Origin: Bacillota bacterium
GTDB lineage: Bacteria > Bacillota > Clostridia > Christensenellales > Aristaeellaceae
Direction: 5' to 3'
DNA length: 64,000 nt
Assembly: GCA_023411375.1 (NCBI GenBank)
Contig: JAEYOW010000038.1
Coordinates: 172,765 to 236,764 of the forward strand
The number at the start of each line of letters is the position of its first letter. Positions within the stretch are counted from its first letter, which is position 1. This document shows, in pieces, positions 8,744 through 17,638 of the stretch. Both the position numbers and the translations under genes were made by a program. The notes beneath the pieces were generated by a model, which worked only from the letters and a program-made list of their open reading frames with translations, was not told the DNA's origin and did not search any database.

Positions 8744-9892
8744 TTATTCATCGCTTGGTGGTTTTTTGCCGAACAATCCGCCCGTCATCTCGCTGAAACT
8801 GCGGCCGAATTTGCGCATGCCGCCCTTTCCGCCTGTGGATAGAAACGCGAAGATACCAAGCCCGACGACCAGCGCCACGATCAGCCAGATGACCGCCCCG
8901 GAGCCCTTGTTATCCTTATCGGCTCCCTCTACGGGCGCGCCGGTATTGCCGGCGCCTGTGCCCTCCGCATTCGCTTTTCCGCTTACGTCGCTGCCGCCCG
9001 CCGAGCCTGTCACACCGCCGTAAAGCGCTTTGTAAATCACTTCCGACATGGGTTTGGCGGACTTGAGCACGCGTTCCTTGGATATGGTGTGCGTGCCAAA
9101 CTCCAGCAAAACGCTGCGCGGGGCCAGATCCTGGTTGTAGGAGCCCTTGCCCATGTAAATATCCTTGATCAGGTTAGGGTACATCTTGTCCGCCACGGCT
9201 TTGATCTGCTTGGCAAAGCTGAGGTTTGCCTCCTTGTTCTGGTTGCTCTTGCCAACCAGAAGGCGCACCCTGCTCATCTTTTCGTTGCCGATGGTCGTCG
9301 CGTATTCCTCGGGGTTTGGGATGCCGTCGCGGTGAATATCGAAAATGGCGCTGGGCTGGCCTTTTAACAGTTGCACGGCCGTCTGACGGCTGCGCCGGTA
9401 CGCTCCCGCGTCGTGCGGGTGATGCGTTTCCATGCTCTGCTCCACGGTAACGCCAAGCTCCTCAAGGTTTCCGGCAAGCTTCTTAGCGACGTCGTAGATG
9501 CCTCCGCGATCCTTTGAGCTTTCCGAGCCGTCGCCCTCGATATAGCTTTCATCGCTATGCGTGGAGTAAATCGCGATTTTTTTTGTGCCTACGGCGCTGA
9601 CGGGCAGGCTCTGCTCCATGGCAAGCCAGCTGACATCGGGCATTTCGGCGTCGCCGAGCAGCTCCACAACGGCGGTTTGATCCGCCGCGTTTACGGAAAT
9701 AACGCGGTAATGCTTATTTTCCGCGCTTATGTATTCGTCGCCCACATCGCACTCGCCGCAGTACATGGTTACGGCGTTGCCCTGCGCGTCGGACAGGGTG
9801 TAGACCTCATCTGCGGCGGCGGCGGTGTGGACGGGCAGCGTAAGGCCGATCAGCAGGGCGCATAGCAAAACATAAAGGCTGCGTTTTTTCAT
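8744..9892 (-). CDS. spoIIP: Stage II sporulation protein P (SpoIIP)
   Basis: SpoIIP is a peptidoglycan amidase/endopeptidase that, with SpoIID and SpoIIM, drives engulfment of the forespore. The product is 382 residues. It has a signal or anchor sequence (KKRSLYVLLCALLIGLTL), then the catalytic domain with IAIYSTHSDESY, SMETHHPHDAGAYRRSR, AIFDIHRDG and YNQDLAPRSVLLEFGTH, which hold the conserved His and Glu metal ligands. A C-terminal transmembrane segment (VIWLIVALVVGLGIFAFLS) follows at about 345. The ATG at 9892 is preferred because AAGGAG lies about 9 bases upstream. It is four bases downstream of the DUF1614 gene, so the two are cotranscribed. A mother-cell promoter is expected for this family but I could not see a convincing one. 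Confidence 0.92.
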   Translation of the reverse strand: MKKRSLYVLLCALLIGLTLPVHTAAAADEVYTLSDAQGNAVTMYCGECDVGDEYISAENKHYRVISVNAADQTAVVELLGDAEMPDVSWLAMEQSLPVSAVGTKKIAIYSTHSDESYIEGDGSESSKDRGGIYDVAKKLAGNLEELGVTVEQSMETHHPHDAGAYRRSRQTAVQLLKGQPSAIFDIHRDGIPNPEEYATTIGNEKMSRVRLLVGKSNQNKEANLSFAKQIKAVADKMYPNLIKDIYMGKGSYNQDLAPRSVLLEFGTHTISKERVLKSAKPMSEVIYKALYGGVTGSAGGSDVSGKANAEGTGAGNTGAPVEGADKDNKGSGAVIWLIVALVVGLGIFAFLSTGGKGGMRKFGRSFSEMTGGLFGKKPPSDE

Positions 9893-9896
9893 GGTT

Positions 9897-10550
9897 TTAT
9901 TTCTCCTTCTGCTTAACAGGGTTCTGGATCGGGCTGTCAACAGGCTTCTCCGTACCGCGCGCGAAGCGCTCGATAATTTCGCCGATCAGCTCGCTCAGCG
10001 CCACGCCGAGAATACCGCTGATGATGATCGCGTCAAATACGCCGGCGCCGCCCAGCACCAGCGTTTGGTTGACGCCGCTGGTCCAGTTGACGACCGCTAC
10101 CGCGATATCCGCCAGCATAACGCCCAGCACGCCGCAGATGAACGCGCCGCGCCGGGAACGGCCGAGAATATACGCGACGACGCCGCCCACAAGGCCGTAC
10201 AGATACATCGGGTCGATGATAATTCGCTCGGGTTCGTTTGGCATCAGGGCCGACAGCGCATAAATGATACCGCCAGTGACCACCGCGCCGATCAACGAAC
10301 GGATGCGCTCCTTCGCCGTGCCCGCGCGGATCAGCAGATAAACGCACACGCCCAGGGGAATCAGCGCGCCGCCCGGGCTGACGGAGACGTTACCAATCAC
10401 GATATTTGGAATCAGTGTGCCAAAAAACATCAGCGCGATGAGCAAAAGCGCCGCGCGGTCGCTCAGGTGCAACTTATCCAGCACCCGCTGCGCCACGCCG
10501 AAGAACACCAGAACCGCAACCACCGTAAGCAAAATCATCCCAATGGACAT
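9897..10550 (-). CDS. DUF1614 membrane protein
   Basis: This is a 217-residue integral membrane protein. Hydrophobic segments include MSIGMILLTVVAVLVFFGV, LLLIALMFFGTLIPNIVIG, LIPLGVCVYLLI, SLIGAVVTGGIIYALSAL, GLVGGVVAYILG and GAFICGVLGVMLADIAVAV. The conserved GNVSVSPGGALIPLGV and LVLGGAGVFDAIIISGILGV segments fit DUF1614, a family of unknown function. The start M at 10550 was chosen because the upstream in-frame ATG adds only six polar residues. The overlap-tight position before spoIIP suggests a sporulation or envelope role (inference). The C-terminus is short and basic. Confidence 0.8.
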   Translation of the reverse strand: MSIGMILLTVVAVLVFFGVAQRVLDKLHLSDRAALLLIALMFFGTLIPNIVIGNVSVSPGGALIPLGVCVYLLIRAGTAKERIRSLIGAVVTGGIIYALSALMPNEPERIIIDPMYLYGLVGGVVAYILGRSRRGAFICGVLGVMLADIAVAVVNWTSGVNQTLVLGGAGVFDAIIISGILGVALSELIGEIIERFARGTEKPVDSPIQNPVKQKEK

Positions 10551-10665
10551 ACGCACGCATCCCTTCATTCAGGAAAGTTGTTTCTACTTTGCCCGAATTT
10601 GGGGAAAAGCATACCAAAAGGCATACGCGGTTTCTTGGCTAAAACGTGAACGTTTTGTTCAAGAC

Positions 10666-10694
10666 TTTCCTTTCGACATCATTTGTGCTATACT
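10666..10694 (+). promoter_or_regulatory. Promoter of the paaK-iorAB-paaK cassette
   Basis: TTTCCT, a 17-base spacer and TATACT are present, with TGC directly before the -10 (extended -10). The leader is about 90 bases and holds an 8-bp inverted repeat CCGCCCAT (10714-10721) and ATGGGCGG (10750-10757). Confidence 0.6.
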
Positions 10695-10793
10695 GCTAAC
10701 CAACCTTATCATTCCGCCCATGCATTTGTAGAATGGCAGGGAGGCAGCTATGGGCGGACCGCAACCAGGCAGCACGGAAGGAGAGACCAGTCC

Positions 10794-12086
10794 ATGGCAA
10801 TCTGGAACAAAGAGATCGAGTGCGCAAAGCGCGGCGACATTGAAAAAATCCAACTGGAGCGTTTAAAGGCGACCGTTCAGCGCGCCTATGACAACGTGCC
10901 CATGTACCGCGACAAAATGTTGAAAGCGGGCGTCAAGCCCTCCGACATTCAAACCCTGCGGGACGTATCCAAAATTCCGCTCACCTGTAAAACCGAGCTT
11001 CGCGGGCAGTACCCGTTCAAGCTGCTGGCGGTGCCCATGCGCCAGATTGTACGCATACACGCCTCCAGCGGCACGACGGGCCAGCCCATCACCGCCGGGT
11101 ATACGCGGCGCGACCTGGACATCTGGGCGGAGTGTATCGCGCGTATCGCCACCGCCGGCGGGGTTACGGCGGATGATATCGCGCAGATCAGCTTTGGCTA
11201 TACGCTGTTTACCGGCGCGTTTGGCCTTCATGGCGGGCTGGAAAAGGTGGGAGCGGCCATCATTCCCATCTCCAGCGGCAACACGGAGCGGCAGATTAAC
11301 ATCATGCGCGACTTTGGCTCCACCGTGCTGATCGCTACGCCAAGCTACGCGCTGTACCTGGCCGAGGTTGCGCAGAAAATGGACGCATTGAAGGATATCA
11401 GGCTGCGTGTGGGCCTGTTTGGCGCTGAAGCAAGCACCGAGGAAATGCGTGCGGAGCTGGAGCGCCGCTTCCATATTACCGCGACGGAAAACTACGGTCT
11501 GACCGAGGTGATGGGGCCGGGCGTATCGGGCGAGTGTGAATGCAAGTGCGGCATGCATATCAACGAGGACTGCTTCCTGGCCGAAATCATCGACCCGGAT
11601 ACCGAAGAACCTCTGCCCATGGGCGAGCAGGGCGAGCTGGTGCTGACGACGCTTGCAAAAGAGGGGCAGCCCGCCCTGCGTTACCGCACGCGTGATATTA
11701 CCCGCCTGGTTGACGAGCCTTGCGCATGCGGCCGCACCCAGCTCCGTATGGAAAAGATCAAGGGCCGCAGCGACGATATGCTCATCATCCGCGGCGTAAA
11801 CGTGTTCCCCTCGCAGATCGAGAGCGCGCTTGTGGGCCAGCAGGGCATTGGGCCGCACTACGAAATCGTCGTGACGCGCGAACACTTCACCGACCGCTTG
11901 CAAGTAAAGGTGGAGCTGGTGGACGCCTCGCTGCTGGACCGTTACAGCGAGCTGGAAAAGCTTCATAACAAGCTCAAGGCCCAGCTGCGGACGGTGCTGC
12001 AGCTTGACGTTGAGGTGACGCTCGTGTCGCCCAATACCCTGAAGCGCTTTGAGGGCAAGGCCCGCCGCGTAACCGATTTGCGTTAA
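10794..12086 (+). CDS. paaK: Phenylacetate-CoA ligase family protein (first copy)
   Basis: This is an AMP-forming acyl-CoA ligase of 430 residues. Family signs are YDNVPMYRDKM near the N-terminus, the nucleotide loop RIHASSGTTGQP, the segment FGSTVLIATPSYALYLAEV, ENYGLTEVMGPGVSGEC, and the C-terminal RSDDMLIIRGVNVFPSQIE hinge. Two Cys pairs (ECECKCGMH and PCACG) are conserved in these ligases and may hold zinc. The ATG at 10794 follows GGAAGGAG by about 8 bases. It opens a cassette with iorA, iorB and a second copy. Beside IorAB it probably interconverts aryl acids and aryl-CoA, possibly running toward ATP formation (inference). Confidence 0.93.
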   Translation: MAIWNKEIECAKRGDIEKIQLERLKATVQRAYDNVPMYRDKMLKAGVKPSDIQTLRDVSKIPLTCKTELRGQYPFKLLAVPMRQIVRIHASSGTTGQPITAGYTRRDLDIWAECIARIATAGGVTADDIAQISFGYTLFTGAFGLHGGLEKVGAAIIPISSGNTERQINIMRDFGSTVLIATPSYALYLAEVAQKMDALKDIRLRVGLFGAEASTEEMRAELERRFHITATENYGLTEVMGPGVSGECECKCGMHINEDCFLAEIIDPDTEEPLPMGEQGELVLTTLAKEGQPALRYRTRDITRLVDEPCACGRTQLRMEKIKGRSDDMLIIRGVNVFPSQIESALVGQQGIGPHYEIVVTREHFTDRLQVKVELVDASLLDRYSELEKLHNKLKAQLRTVLQLDVEVTLVSPNTLKRFEGKARRVTDLR

Positions 12087-12174
12087 GAAGGGCGCCGGAA
12101 ACAGCGTGTGGCGTTATGATTTGTGAAGCTCGCGGCGAAAAATGGAGCGGGCTGATAAAGGAGACATGATATTT

Positions 12175-13950
12175 ATGGAAGAAAAATTTATCACCGCGGA
12201 CGTATTCGCGGCGGACACGGTGGAAGAACGGCTGATGCTTGGCAACGAGGCCGTGGCACAGGGCGCGTGGGAAGCGGGCGTGCGTGTGGTTTCCAGCTAT
12301 CCCGGCACGCCCAGCACGGAAATTACCGAAGCCGTCGCAAAATTCCCGGAGGTCAACTGCCAGTGGGCGCCTAACGAGAAGGTTGCCACCGAGGTCGCCT
12401 TTGGCGCCGCGATGGCTGGCGGCCGCGCCATGACATGCATGAAGCATGTGGGTGTGAACGTTGCCGCCGACCCGATTTTTACCGCCGCCTATACCGGCGT
12501 AAACGCGGGCCTGGTAATCGTCTGTGCGGACGACCCTGCCATGCATTCCAGCCAGAACGAGCAGGACAGCCGCTATTACGCGCGCGCGGCTCATATCCCC
12601 ATGCTTGAACCCGCCGACAGCCGCGAGTGCCGGGCCTTTACGAAGCTCGCCTTCGCCATGAGCGAGGAGCTTGACACGCCCGTATTCGTCCGCCTGACGA
12701 CGCGCATCGCGCACGCGCGCAGCGTGGTCGCGCTGGGCGGGCGCGATGAGGTTGGCGTGCGCCCTTATCAGAAGGACGCGATGAAATACGTCATGATGCC
12801 CGGCATGGCGCGCAAACGCCATGTGCACGTGGAGAAGCGGGAGGCGTTTTTGACCGAGGCAGCCAACCGCATGCCTATCAATGTTGTCAAAATGCGGGAG
12901 ACCGCCATTGGCGTCATTACAAGCGGCGCGTGCTATGAATATGTGCGCGACGCCCTGCCGTATGCCAGTACGCTGAAGCTTGGCATGGTGTATCCGCTGC
13001 CCATGAAGCTCATTCGCGATTTTTCCTCCAAGGTGGAGAAGCTGATCGTCGTGGAGGAGCTGGAAGGCCTGATCGAGAAAGATATCCGGGCCGCCGGTAT
13101 CGAAGTAGAGGGCAAGGTCTACACAGGAATTCAGGGCGAGTTGAGCGTGGAAAAGCTCAAGCACGCCATTTTGGGCGAGGAGATGCCCGCCGGAGGGCCG
13201 GATGGGCTCCCCGCCCGCCCGCCTGTGCTGTGCCCGGGCTGTCCGCACCGTGGCGTGTTCCATACGTTTAATAAGCTCGGCCTGCGCGTGATGGGCGATA
13301 TTGGTTGCTATACCCTTGGCGCGCTGCCCCCGCTCGCCGCCATTGACGCGTGCCTGTGTATGGGCGCAAGCATTGGCATGGCCGGCGGCGTCGAGCGCGC
13401 GCAGGGCAAAGAGTTCTCCAAAGGCACTGTCGCGGTGCTGGGGGACAGCACCTTCATCCACAGCGGCATTACCTCGTTGATTGACGCGGTGTATAACCGC
13501 GAAAGCATCACGGTTGTGATTCTGGACAACCGCATCACCGGTATGACCGGCCACCAGCAGAACCCCGCCACCGGCAGGGACATCCACAACGAGCCCGCGC
13601 CGCAGCTTAACATCGAGAAGGTGTGCGAGGCATGCGGGGTAAATGATGTAGTCGTGGTAGACCCGTTTGATTTAAAGGCGACGGAGAAAGCCCTTCGCGA
13701 CGCGACCGCCCGCGAGGAGGTCAGCGTCGTTATCGCGCGCCGTCCCTGCGCGCTGTTGGATAAAACCGCATATAAGCCCTATGTGATCGAGGGATGCAAA
13801 AACTGCGGCGCTTGTATGAAGCTGAGCTGCCCCGCCATCGAACGGCAGGAAAAATCAGTCCGCATCAATCCCGCGCTGTGCATCGGCTGCGGAATGTGCG
13901 CGCAGGTCTGTCCCTTCAAGGCGATCAAAAGCGGGGAGGAAGCGCAATGA
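12175..13950 (+). CDS. iorA: Indolepyruvate ferredoxin oxidoreductase, alpha subunit
   Basis: IorA oxidatively decarboxylates aryl pyruvates to aryl-acyl-CoA with thiamine pyrophosphate, reducing ferredoxin. The protein is 591 residues. The N-terminal pyruvate-type domain contains SSYPGTPSTEITEAVAK and MKHVGVNVAADP. The C-terminal thiamine-binding domain contains CPGCPHRGVFHTFNKL, GDIGCYTLG and GDSTFIHSGITSLIDAVYN followed by LDNRITGMTGHQQNP. Two 4Fe-4S motifs end the protein (CKNCGACMKLSCP and CIGCGMCAQVCP). The ATG at 12175 was chosen because AAAGGAG lies 11 bases upstream; an earlier ATG at 12166 is only three bases from it. The stop overlaps iorB in ATGA. Confidence 0.96.
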   Translation: MEEKFITADVFAADTVEERLMLGNEAVAQGAWEAGVRVVSSYPGTPSTEITEAVAKFPEVNCQWAPNEKVATEVAFGAAMAGGRAMTCMKHVGVNVAADPIFTAAYTGVNAGLVIVCADDPAMHSSQNEQDSRYYARAAHIPMLEPADSRECRAFTKLAFAMSEELDTPVFVRLTTRIAHARSVVALGGRDEVGVRPYQKDAMKYVMMPGMARKRHVHVEKREAFLTEAANRMPINVVKMRETAIGVITSGACYEYVRDALPYASTLKLGMVYPLPMKLIRDFSSKVEKLIVVEELEGLIEKDIRAAGIEVEGKVYTGIQGELSVEKLKHAILGEEMPAGGPDGLPARPPVLCPGCPHRGVFHTFNKLGLRVMGDIGCYTLGALPPLAAIDACLCMGASIGMAGGVERAQGKEFSKGTVAVLGDSTFIHSGITSLIDAVYNRESITVVILDNRITGMTGHQQNPATGRDIHNEPAPQLNIEKVCEACGVNDVVVVDPFDLKATEKALRDATAREEVSVVIARRPCALLDKTAYKPYVIEGCKNCGACMKLSCPAIERQEKSVRINPALCIGCGMCAQVCPFKAIKSGEEAQ

Positions 13951-14525
13951 GCAAGGCGACGTTTGATCTGGTTATCGTGGGCGTGGGTGGCCAGGGGACG
14001 CTTTTGGCAAGCAAAATTCTGGGCAGGCTGGCCCTTTCGGAAAACTGCGGCGTGAAGGTCAGCGAGGTGCACGGCATGAGCCAACGCGGCGGCAGCGTGA
14101 TCACCTATGTGCGCGTTGGCGACAGGGTACATTCCCCGGTGGTGGGTATTGGACAGGCGGATTATCTGCTGAGCTTCGAGGCGCTTGAGGCTGCCCGCGC
14201 GACAGCGTTTTTGAAGCCGGATGGCGTGGCGATTGTCAACACGCAGGAGATATTGCCCATGCCCGTCATCACTGGCGCGGCGAGTTATCCCGCCAGCGTT
14301 CTGGACGCGTTTGCCGGACGCGAGGTTCTGAGTACGGACGCGATGAAAATCGCCGTAGAGGCGGGCAGCCAGAAGGCGCTGAACCTGGTGCTGCTGGGCA
14401 TGCTGAGCCGCCGCCTGCCTTTTTCCGAGCAGGCCTGGAAGGACGCCATTGCGGCATGCGTACCTAAAAAGACGCTGCCGGTCAATATCGCCGCGTTTGA
14501 AAAGGGGCGCGGACAGTCCGTCTGA
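13947..14525 (+). CDS. iorB: Indolepyruvate ferredoxin oxidoreductase, beta subunit
   Basis: This is the gamma-type subunit of the 2-oxoacid:ferredoxin oxidoreductase, 192 residues. It begins with a nucleotide-like loop (IVGVGGQGTLLASKILGRLA) followed by SEVHGMSQRGGSVITYVRVG, both typical of IorB. The ATG overlaps the iorA stop by four bases (ATGA) and the upstream GGGGAGGA serves as ribosome site within iorA, so translation is coupled. The pair should assemble as an alpha2-beta2 enzyme in the cytoplasm. The C-terminus is conserved-looking and complete. Confidence 0.95.
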   Translation: MSKATFDLVIVGVGGQGTLLASKILGRLALSENCGVKVSEVHGMSQRGGSVITYVRVGDRVHSPVVGIGQADYLLSFEALEAARATAFLKPDGVAIVNTQEILPMPVITGAASYPASVLDAFAGREVLSTDAMKIAVEAGSQKALNLVLLGMLSRRLPFSEQAWKDAIAACVPKKTLPVNIAAFEKGRGQSV

Positions 14526-14587
14526 GCCGAACGGGGCCGGCCGCCGGTCCCAATCAGCGGCCAAAGCGAATAAGGAGTGGAACCCCC

Positions 14588-15892
14588 ATGGAGCATACGT
14601 ACTGGAACCCCACAATGGAGACGATGCCGCGCGAGCAGCTTCGCGCGCTTCAGGACGAGCGCCTGCGCGACGTTGTTCGCCGCGTATATGAGAACGTGCC
14701 GTTTTACCGCAATAAGATGCAGCAGCTTGGTATTACGCCCAAGGACATTCGCGGCGTGTGCGATGTGGAGCTGTTGCCCTTTACCGAAAAGCAGGATCTG
14801 CGCGACAACTATCCCTTCGGCCTGTTTGCCGTGCCGCAAAGTGAGATCGTGCGCATCCACGCTTCCAGCGGCACTACGGGAAAGCCAAGCGTTGCGGGCT
14901 ACACCAGCGGCGATGTGGACCGCTGGGCCGAGCTGATGGCTCGCGCGATGTATTGCGCGAATGTTGGCAAGCGCGACGTGGTACAAGTGGCTTACGGCTA
15001 CGGGCTGTTCACGGGCGGCCTGGGCGCTCATTACGGCGCGGAGCGCGTGGGCGCGTCCGTCATTCCCATGAGCGGCGGCAACACCGCGCGCCAGCTGATG
15101 CTGATGGAGGATTTTGGCTCCACAGCACTTTGCTGTACCCCCTCTTATGCGTTGAATCTTGCCGACGCGCTGGAGCGCGAGGGCATTACGCTGGACCGCC
15201 TCAAGCTAAGAAGCGGCATTTTCGGCGCCGAGCCGTGGACCGAGGATATGCGCCGCCGTATTGAGGAAAAGATGGGCATTGACGCGCTCAACGTGTACGG
15301 CCTGAGCGAGGTGATGGGGCCGGGCGTGGCCATGGAATGCATGGCCAAAAACGGCATGCATATCTGGGAGGACCATTTCCTGCCCGAGATCATCGGCGAA
15401 GATGGCAAAGGGCTGCCCTGTGGAGAGCAGGGCGACCTGACGTTTACAACGCTCACCAAGCACGGTATGCCGCTTCTCCGTTACCGCACGCACGACCTGT
15501 GCACCCTGACGGATGAACCCTGCGCCTGCGGACGCACGCATGTGCGCATGGGCCGCGTGATGGGCCGCACGGATGATATGCTCATCATCCGCGGCGTCAA
15601 CGTATTCCCCTCCCAGATCGAGCACGCGCTTCTTCAGGTGCCCGGCATTGAGCCGCATTACCATATTTTGGTGGACCGCGTGGGCACGCTGGATACCATC
15701 GAGGTGCAGGTGGAACTTTCTCCCTCCGTGATGAGCGACACCGTCAGGGATTTGGAAACCCTGGAAAAGAAGATCGTGAATTCGCTTGCAAGCCACGCCC
15801 TCATTCACGCGAGCGTTAAGCTTTGCCAGCCCGGCACGCTTTCCCGCAGCGAGGGCAAGGCCGTGCGCGTGACCGATAAGCGCAAGCTGTAA
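14588..15892 (+). CDS. paaK: Phenylacetate-CoA ligase family protein (second copy)
   Basis: This is a 434-residue paralogue of the ligase at 10794, aligning along its whole length. Shared blocks are RIHASSGTTGKP, FGSTALCCTPSYALNLAD, NVYGLSEVMGPGVAMEC and RTDDMLIIRGVNVFPSQIE. It differs in the acyl-binding middle and keeps only the second Cys pair (PCACGRTH); the ECECKCGMH stretch of the first copy is ECMAKNGMH here. AAGGAG lies about 10 bases before the ATG. Having two copies around IorAB suggests different aryl substrates, such as phenylacetyl, hydroxyphenylacetyl or indoleacetyl (inference). Confidence 0.93.
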   Translation: MEHTYWNPTMETMPREQLRALQDERLRDVVRRVYENVPFYRNKMQQLGITPKDIRGVCDVELLPFTEKQDLRDNYPFGLFAVPQSEIVRIHASSGTTGKPSVAGYTSGDVDRWAELMARAMYCANVGKRDVVQVAYGYGLFTGGLGAHYGAERVGASVIPMSGGNTARQLMLMEDFGSTALCCTPSYALNLADALEREGITLDRLKLRSGIFGAEPWTEDMRRRIEEKMGIDALNVYGLSEVMGPGVAMECMAKNGMHIWEDHFLPEIIGEDGKGLPCGEQGDLTFTTLTKHGMPLLRYRTHDLCTLTDEPCACGRTHVRMGRVMGRTDDMLIIRGVNVFPSQIEHALLQVPGIEPHYHILVDRVGTLDTIEVQVELSPSVMSDTVRDLETLEKKIVNSLASHALIHASVKLCQPGTLSRSEGKAVRVTDKRKL

Positions 15893-15913
15893 GCGCAATT
15901 TTCAGGACGTTTG

Positions 15914-15922
15914 TGATATAAT
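15914..15922 (+). promoter_or_regulatory. Extended -10 element before the ACT gene
   Basis: TGATATAAT gives a TG-N extended -10 with a perfect TATAAT at 15917-15922, 36 bases before the ATG. No good -35 is visible. It could give the ACT-alr pair a promoter separate from the paaK cassette. Confidence 0.4.
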
Positions 15923-15958
15923 GTCAGTAACCGAAGGCAGAAAGGGAGGGAACTTTCC

Positions 15959-16390
15959 ATGTATGTAAAGCAAATCTCCGTCTTTATCGAAAATACTCCT
16001 GGCCGTCTGGCGCATTTCACCAAGCTTTTGGGCGACAATAACATCGATCTGGTATCCCTTTCGGTGGCGGATACCACGCATTTCGGAATTTTGCGTGGCA
16101 TCGTGGCGGATTATGAAAAGGCTGTTAAGCTGATTTCCGAAAACGGCTACACCGTCAAGCTCACCGATGTATTGGCCGTAAGTGTGCCGGATAAGCCCGG
16201 CGGACTGGCCGACGTGCTCAAAGCCTTGGCCGAGCACGACATTGTGGTGGAATACCTGTACAGCTTCGTGCGAAACGCGGGCGATCACGCGCTTATCATC
16301 TTCCGCGTGGATAAGCTAAGCGAAGCCGAGCAGGTGCTGACCGCCGCGGGCGTGAAGCTGCTTTCGCAGGATGAGGTGCGCGGGCTGTAG
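15959..16390 (+). CDS. Tandem ACT domain protein
   Basis: The protein is 143 residues and consists of two ACT folds. The first begins KQISVFIENTPGRLAHFTKLL and the second LAVSVPDKPGGLADVLKALAEHDI; each has the N/D-x-PG-x-L ligand turn. Proteins of this sort bind amino acids, and many are found beside paaK-iorAB cassettes, where they may sense aromatic or branched amino acids (inference). AAAGGGAGG precedes the ATG. It has no catalytic domain. It lies 66 bases after the second paaK and 64 before alr. Confidence 0.88.
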   Translation: MYVKQISVFIENTPGRLAHFTKLLGDNNIDLVSLSVADTTHFGILRGIVADYEKAVKLISENGYTVKLTDVLAVSVPDKPGGLADVLKALAEHDIVVEYLYSFVRNAGDHALIIFRVDKLSEAEQVLTAAGVKLLSQDEVRGL

Positions 16391-16454
16391 CCGTCCCGCC
16401 GCCGCCGTTAAGAAAACGCGACGCTTTTACGCGCGCGGGCAGGAAGGTTCATCG

Positions 16455-17570
16455 ATGTTCAGGCATACTCAGGTTTTGATTGATTTGGATGCGATCCGCA
16501 ACAACTACGCAATCCTGAAAAACAACGTGCCGCCTCATGTGCGCGTAATGCCCGTGGTCAAGGCGGACGCCTACGGGCATGGCATGCTTCCCGTGGCAAA
16601 GGCGCTGGAGAGGATCGGCGCGACGGATTTCGCCGTGGCGCTGCCTGAGGAGGGCGTAGCGCTCAGGGAGGGCGGCGTTTCGGCGGATATTCTGGTCCTT
16701 GGCGCGGCAACGGAGCGCGCGGCAGGGGAGGCGGTCCGGCATAGGCTTGCGCAGACCGTTTTTACGCCGGATATGGTCGCGCTGCTAAACGGCGAGGCCC
16801 GGCGCCAGGGAACGACCGCGCTGGTTCATATCAAGCTGGATACGGGCATGAACCGCATCGGCCTGCGCACGGCGGAAGAAGCCGCCAGGCTGGCGGCGGC
16901 GCTGAAAGCCGCGCCCTATGTGCGCGCGGTCGGCGTCTATACCCACTTTGCCGACGCGGACAACCCCTTGCCGGATGGCGAAATGAACGAGTTTACGCGA
17001 GGCCAGCTTGAACGCTTTGTTGAGCTCAAGGCGCATTTTTCGCCGGATTTGACCGCCCACGTCGCCAACAGCGCCATGAGCCTGCTTGCCCCGGAAGCGT
17101 ATTTCCAGATGATCCGGGAGGGGATTTCCCTCTACGGCTATCCGCCGGTGCATACCAGCCTGCCCTTTCTGCACGCGCTTACCTGGGTTTCCGAAATCGT
17201 GCATGTTAAGGAGATTGGCGCGGGGGAGACCATCGGCTATGGCCGCACATTTACCGCCCAGCGCCCCATGCGCGTGGCGACCGTAGCTGTGGGATATGGC
17301 GACGGCTACCACCGCCTGTGCTCCAACCGCGCGCAAATGCTTGTGCGCGGCAGGCGCGCAGGCATTGTGGGCCGTGTGTGCATGGATCAGACCATGCTGG
17401 ACGTTACGGATATTCCGGACGCCTGTGTGGGCGACGAGGTGGTTCTCCTAGGCCGTCAGGGCAATCAGGAGATCGACGCCGTGGAGCTTGCCGGATGGGC
17501 TCAAACCATCAGCTATGAGGCGCTGCTCGCCATCACCGCGAGGGTGCCCAAGGTCTATCAAAACGTTTAG
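16455..17570 (+). CDS. alr: Alanine racemase
   Basis: The enzyme interconverts L- and D-alanine with pyridoxal phosphate, feeding peptidoglycan synthesis. The protein is 371 residues. The cofactor lysine is K36 in PVVKADAYGHG. The TIM barrel contains KLDTGMNRIG and HVANSAMSL; the catalytic tyrosine region is ETIGYGRTF; and the C-terminal domain contains VGRVCMDQTMLDVTD. The start at 16455 was chosen because AGGAAGG lies about 8 bases upstream; the longer frame overlaps the previous gene. D-Ala from this enzyme would supply the Ddl encoded at 53681. Confidence 0.96.
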   Translation: MFRHTQVLIDLDAIRNNYAILKNNVPPHVRVMPVVKADAYGHGMLPVAKALERIGATDFAVALPEEGVALREGGVSADILVLGAATERAAGEAVRHRLAQTVFTPDMVALLNGEARRQGTTALVHIKLDTGMNRIGLRTAEEAARLAAALKAAPYVRAVGVYTHFADADNPLPDGEMNEFTRGQLERFVELKAHFSPDLTAHVANSAMSLLAPEAYFQMIREGISLYGYPPVHTSLPFLHALTWVSEIVHVKEIGAGETIGYGRTFTAQRPMRVATVAVGYGDGYHRLCSNRAQMLVRGRRAGIVGRVCMDQTMLDVTDIPDACVGDEVVLLGRQGNQEIDAVELAGWAQTISYEALLAITARVPKVYQNV

Positions 17571-17638
17571 CGAATGAAGCGCGCAAAAAACTGCCAAAAT
17601 AAGCCTTGCCACGGCAGGGCACGGAAAGGATCCAGACC

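Noticed and set aside
10647..10661. TGAAC-N5-GTTCA palindrome before the paaK promoter as a LexA box
   Set aside because: The spacer is five bases, not four, and no SOS gene follows. It may still be a different operator.
11974..13587. Minus-strand open frame of 537 codons over iorA
   Set aside because: Antisense shadow of iorA, which has full motifs on the plus strand.
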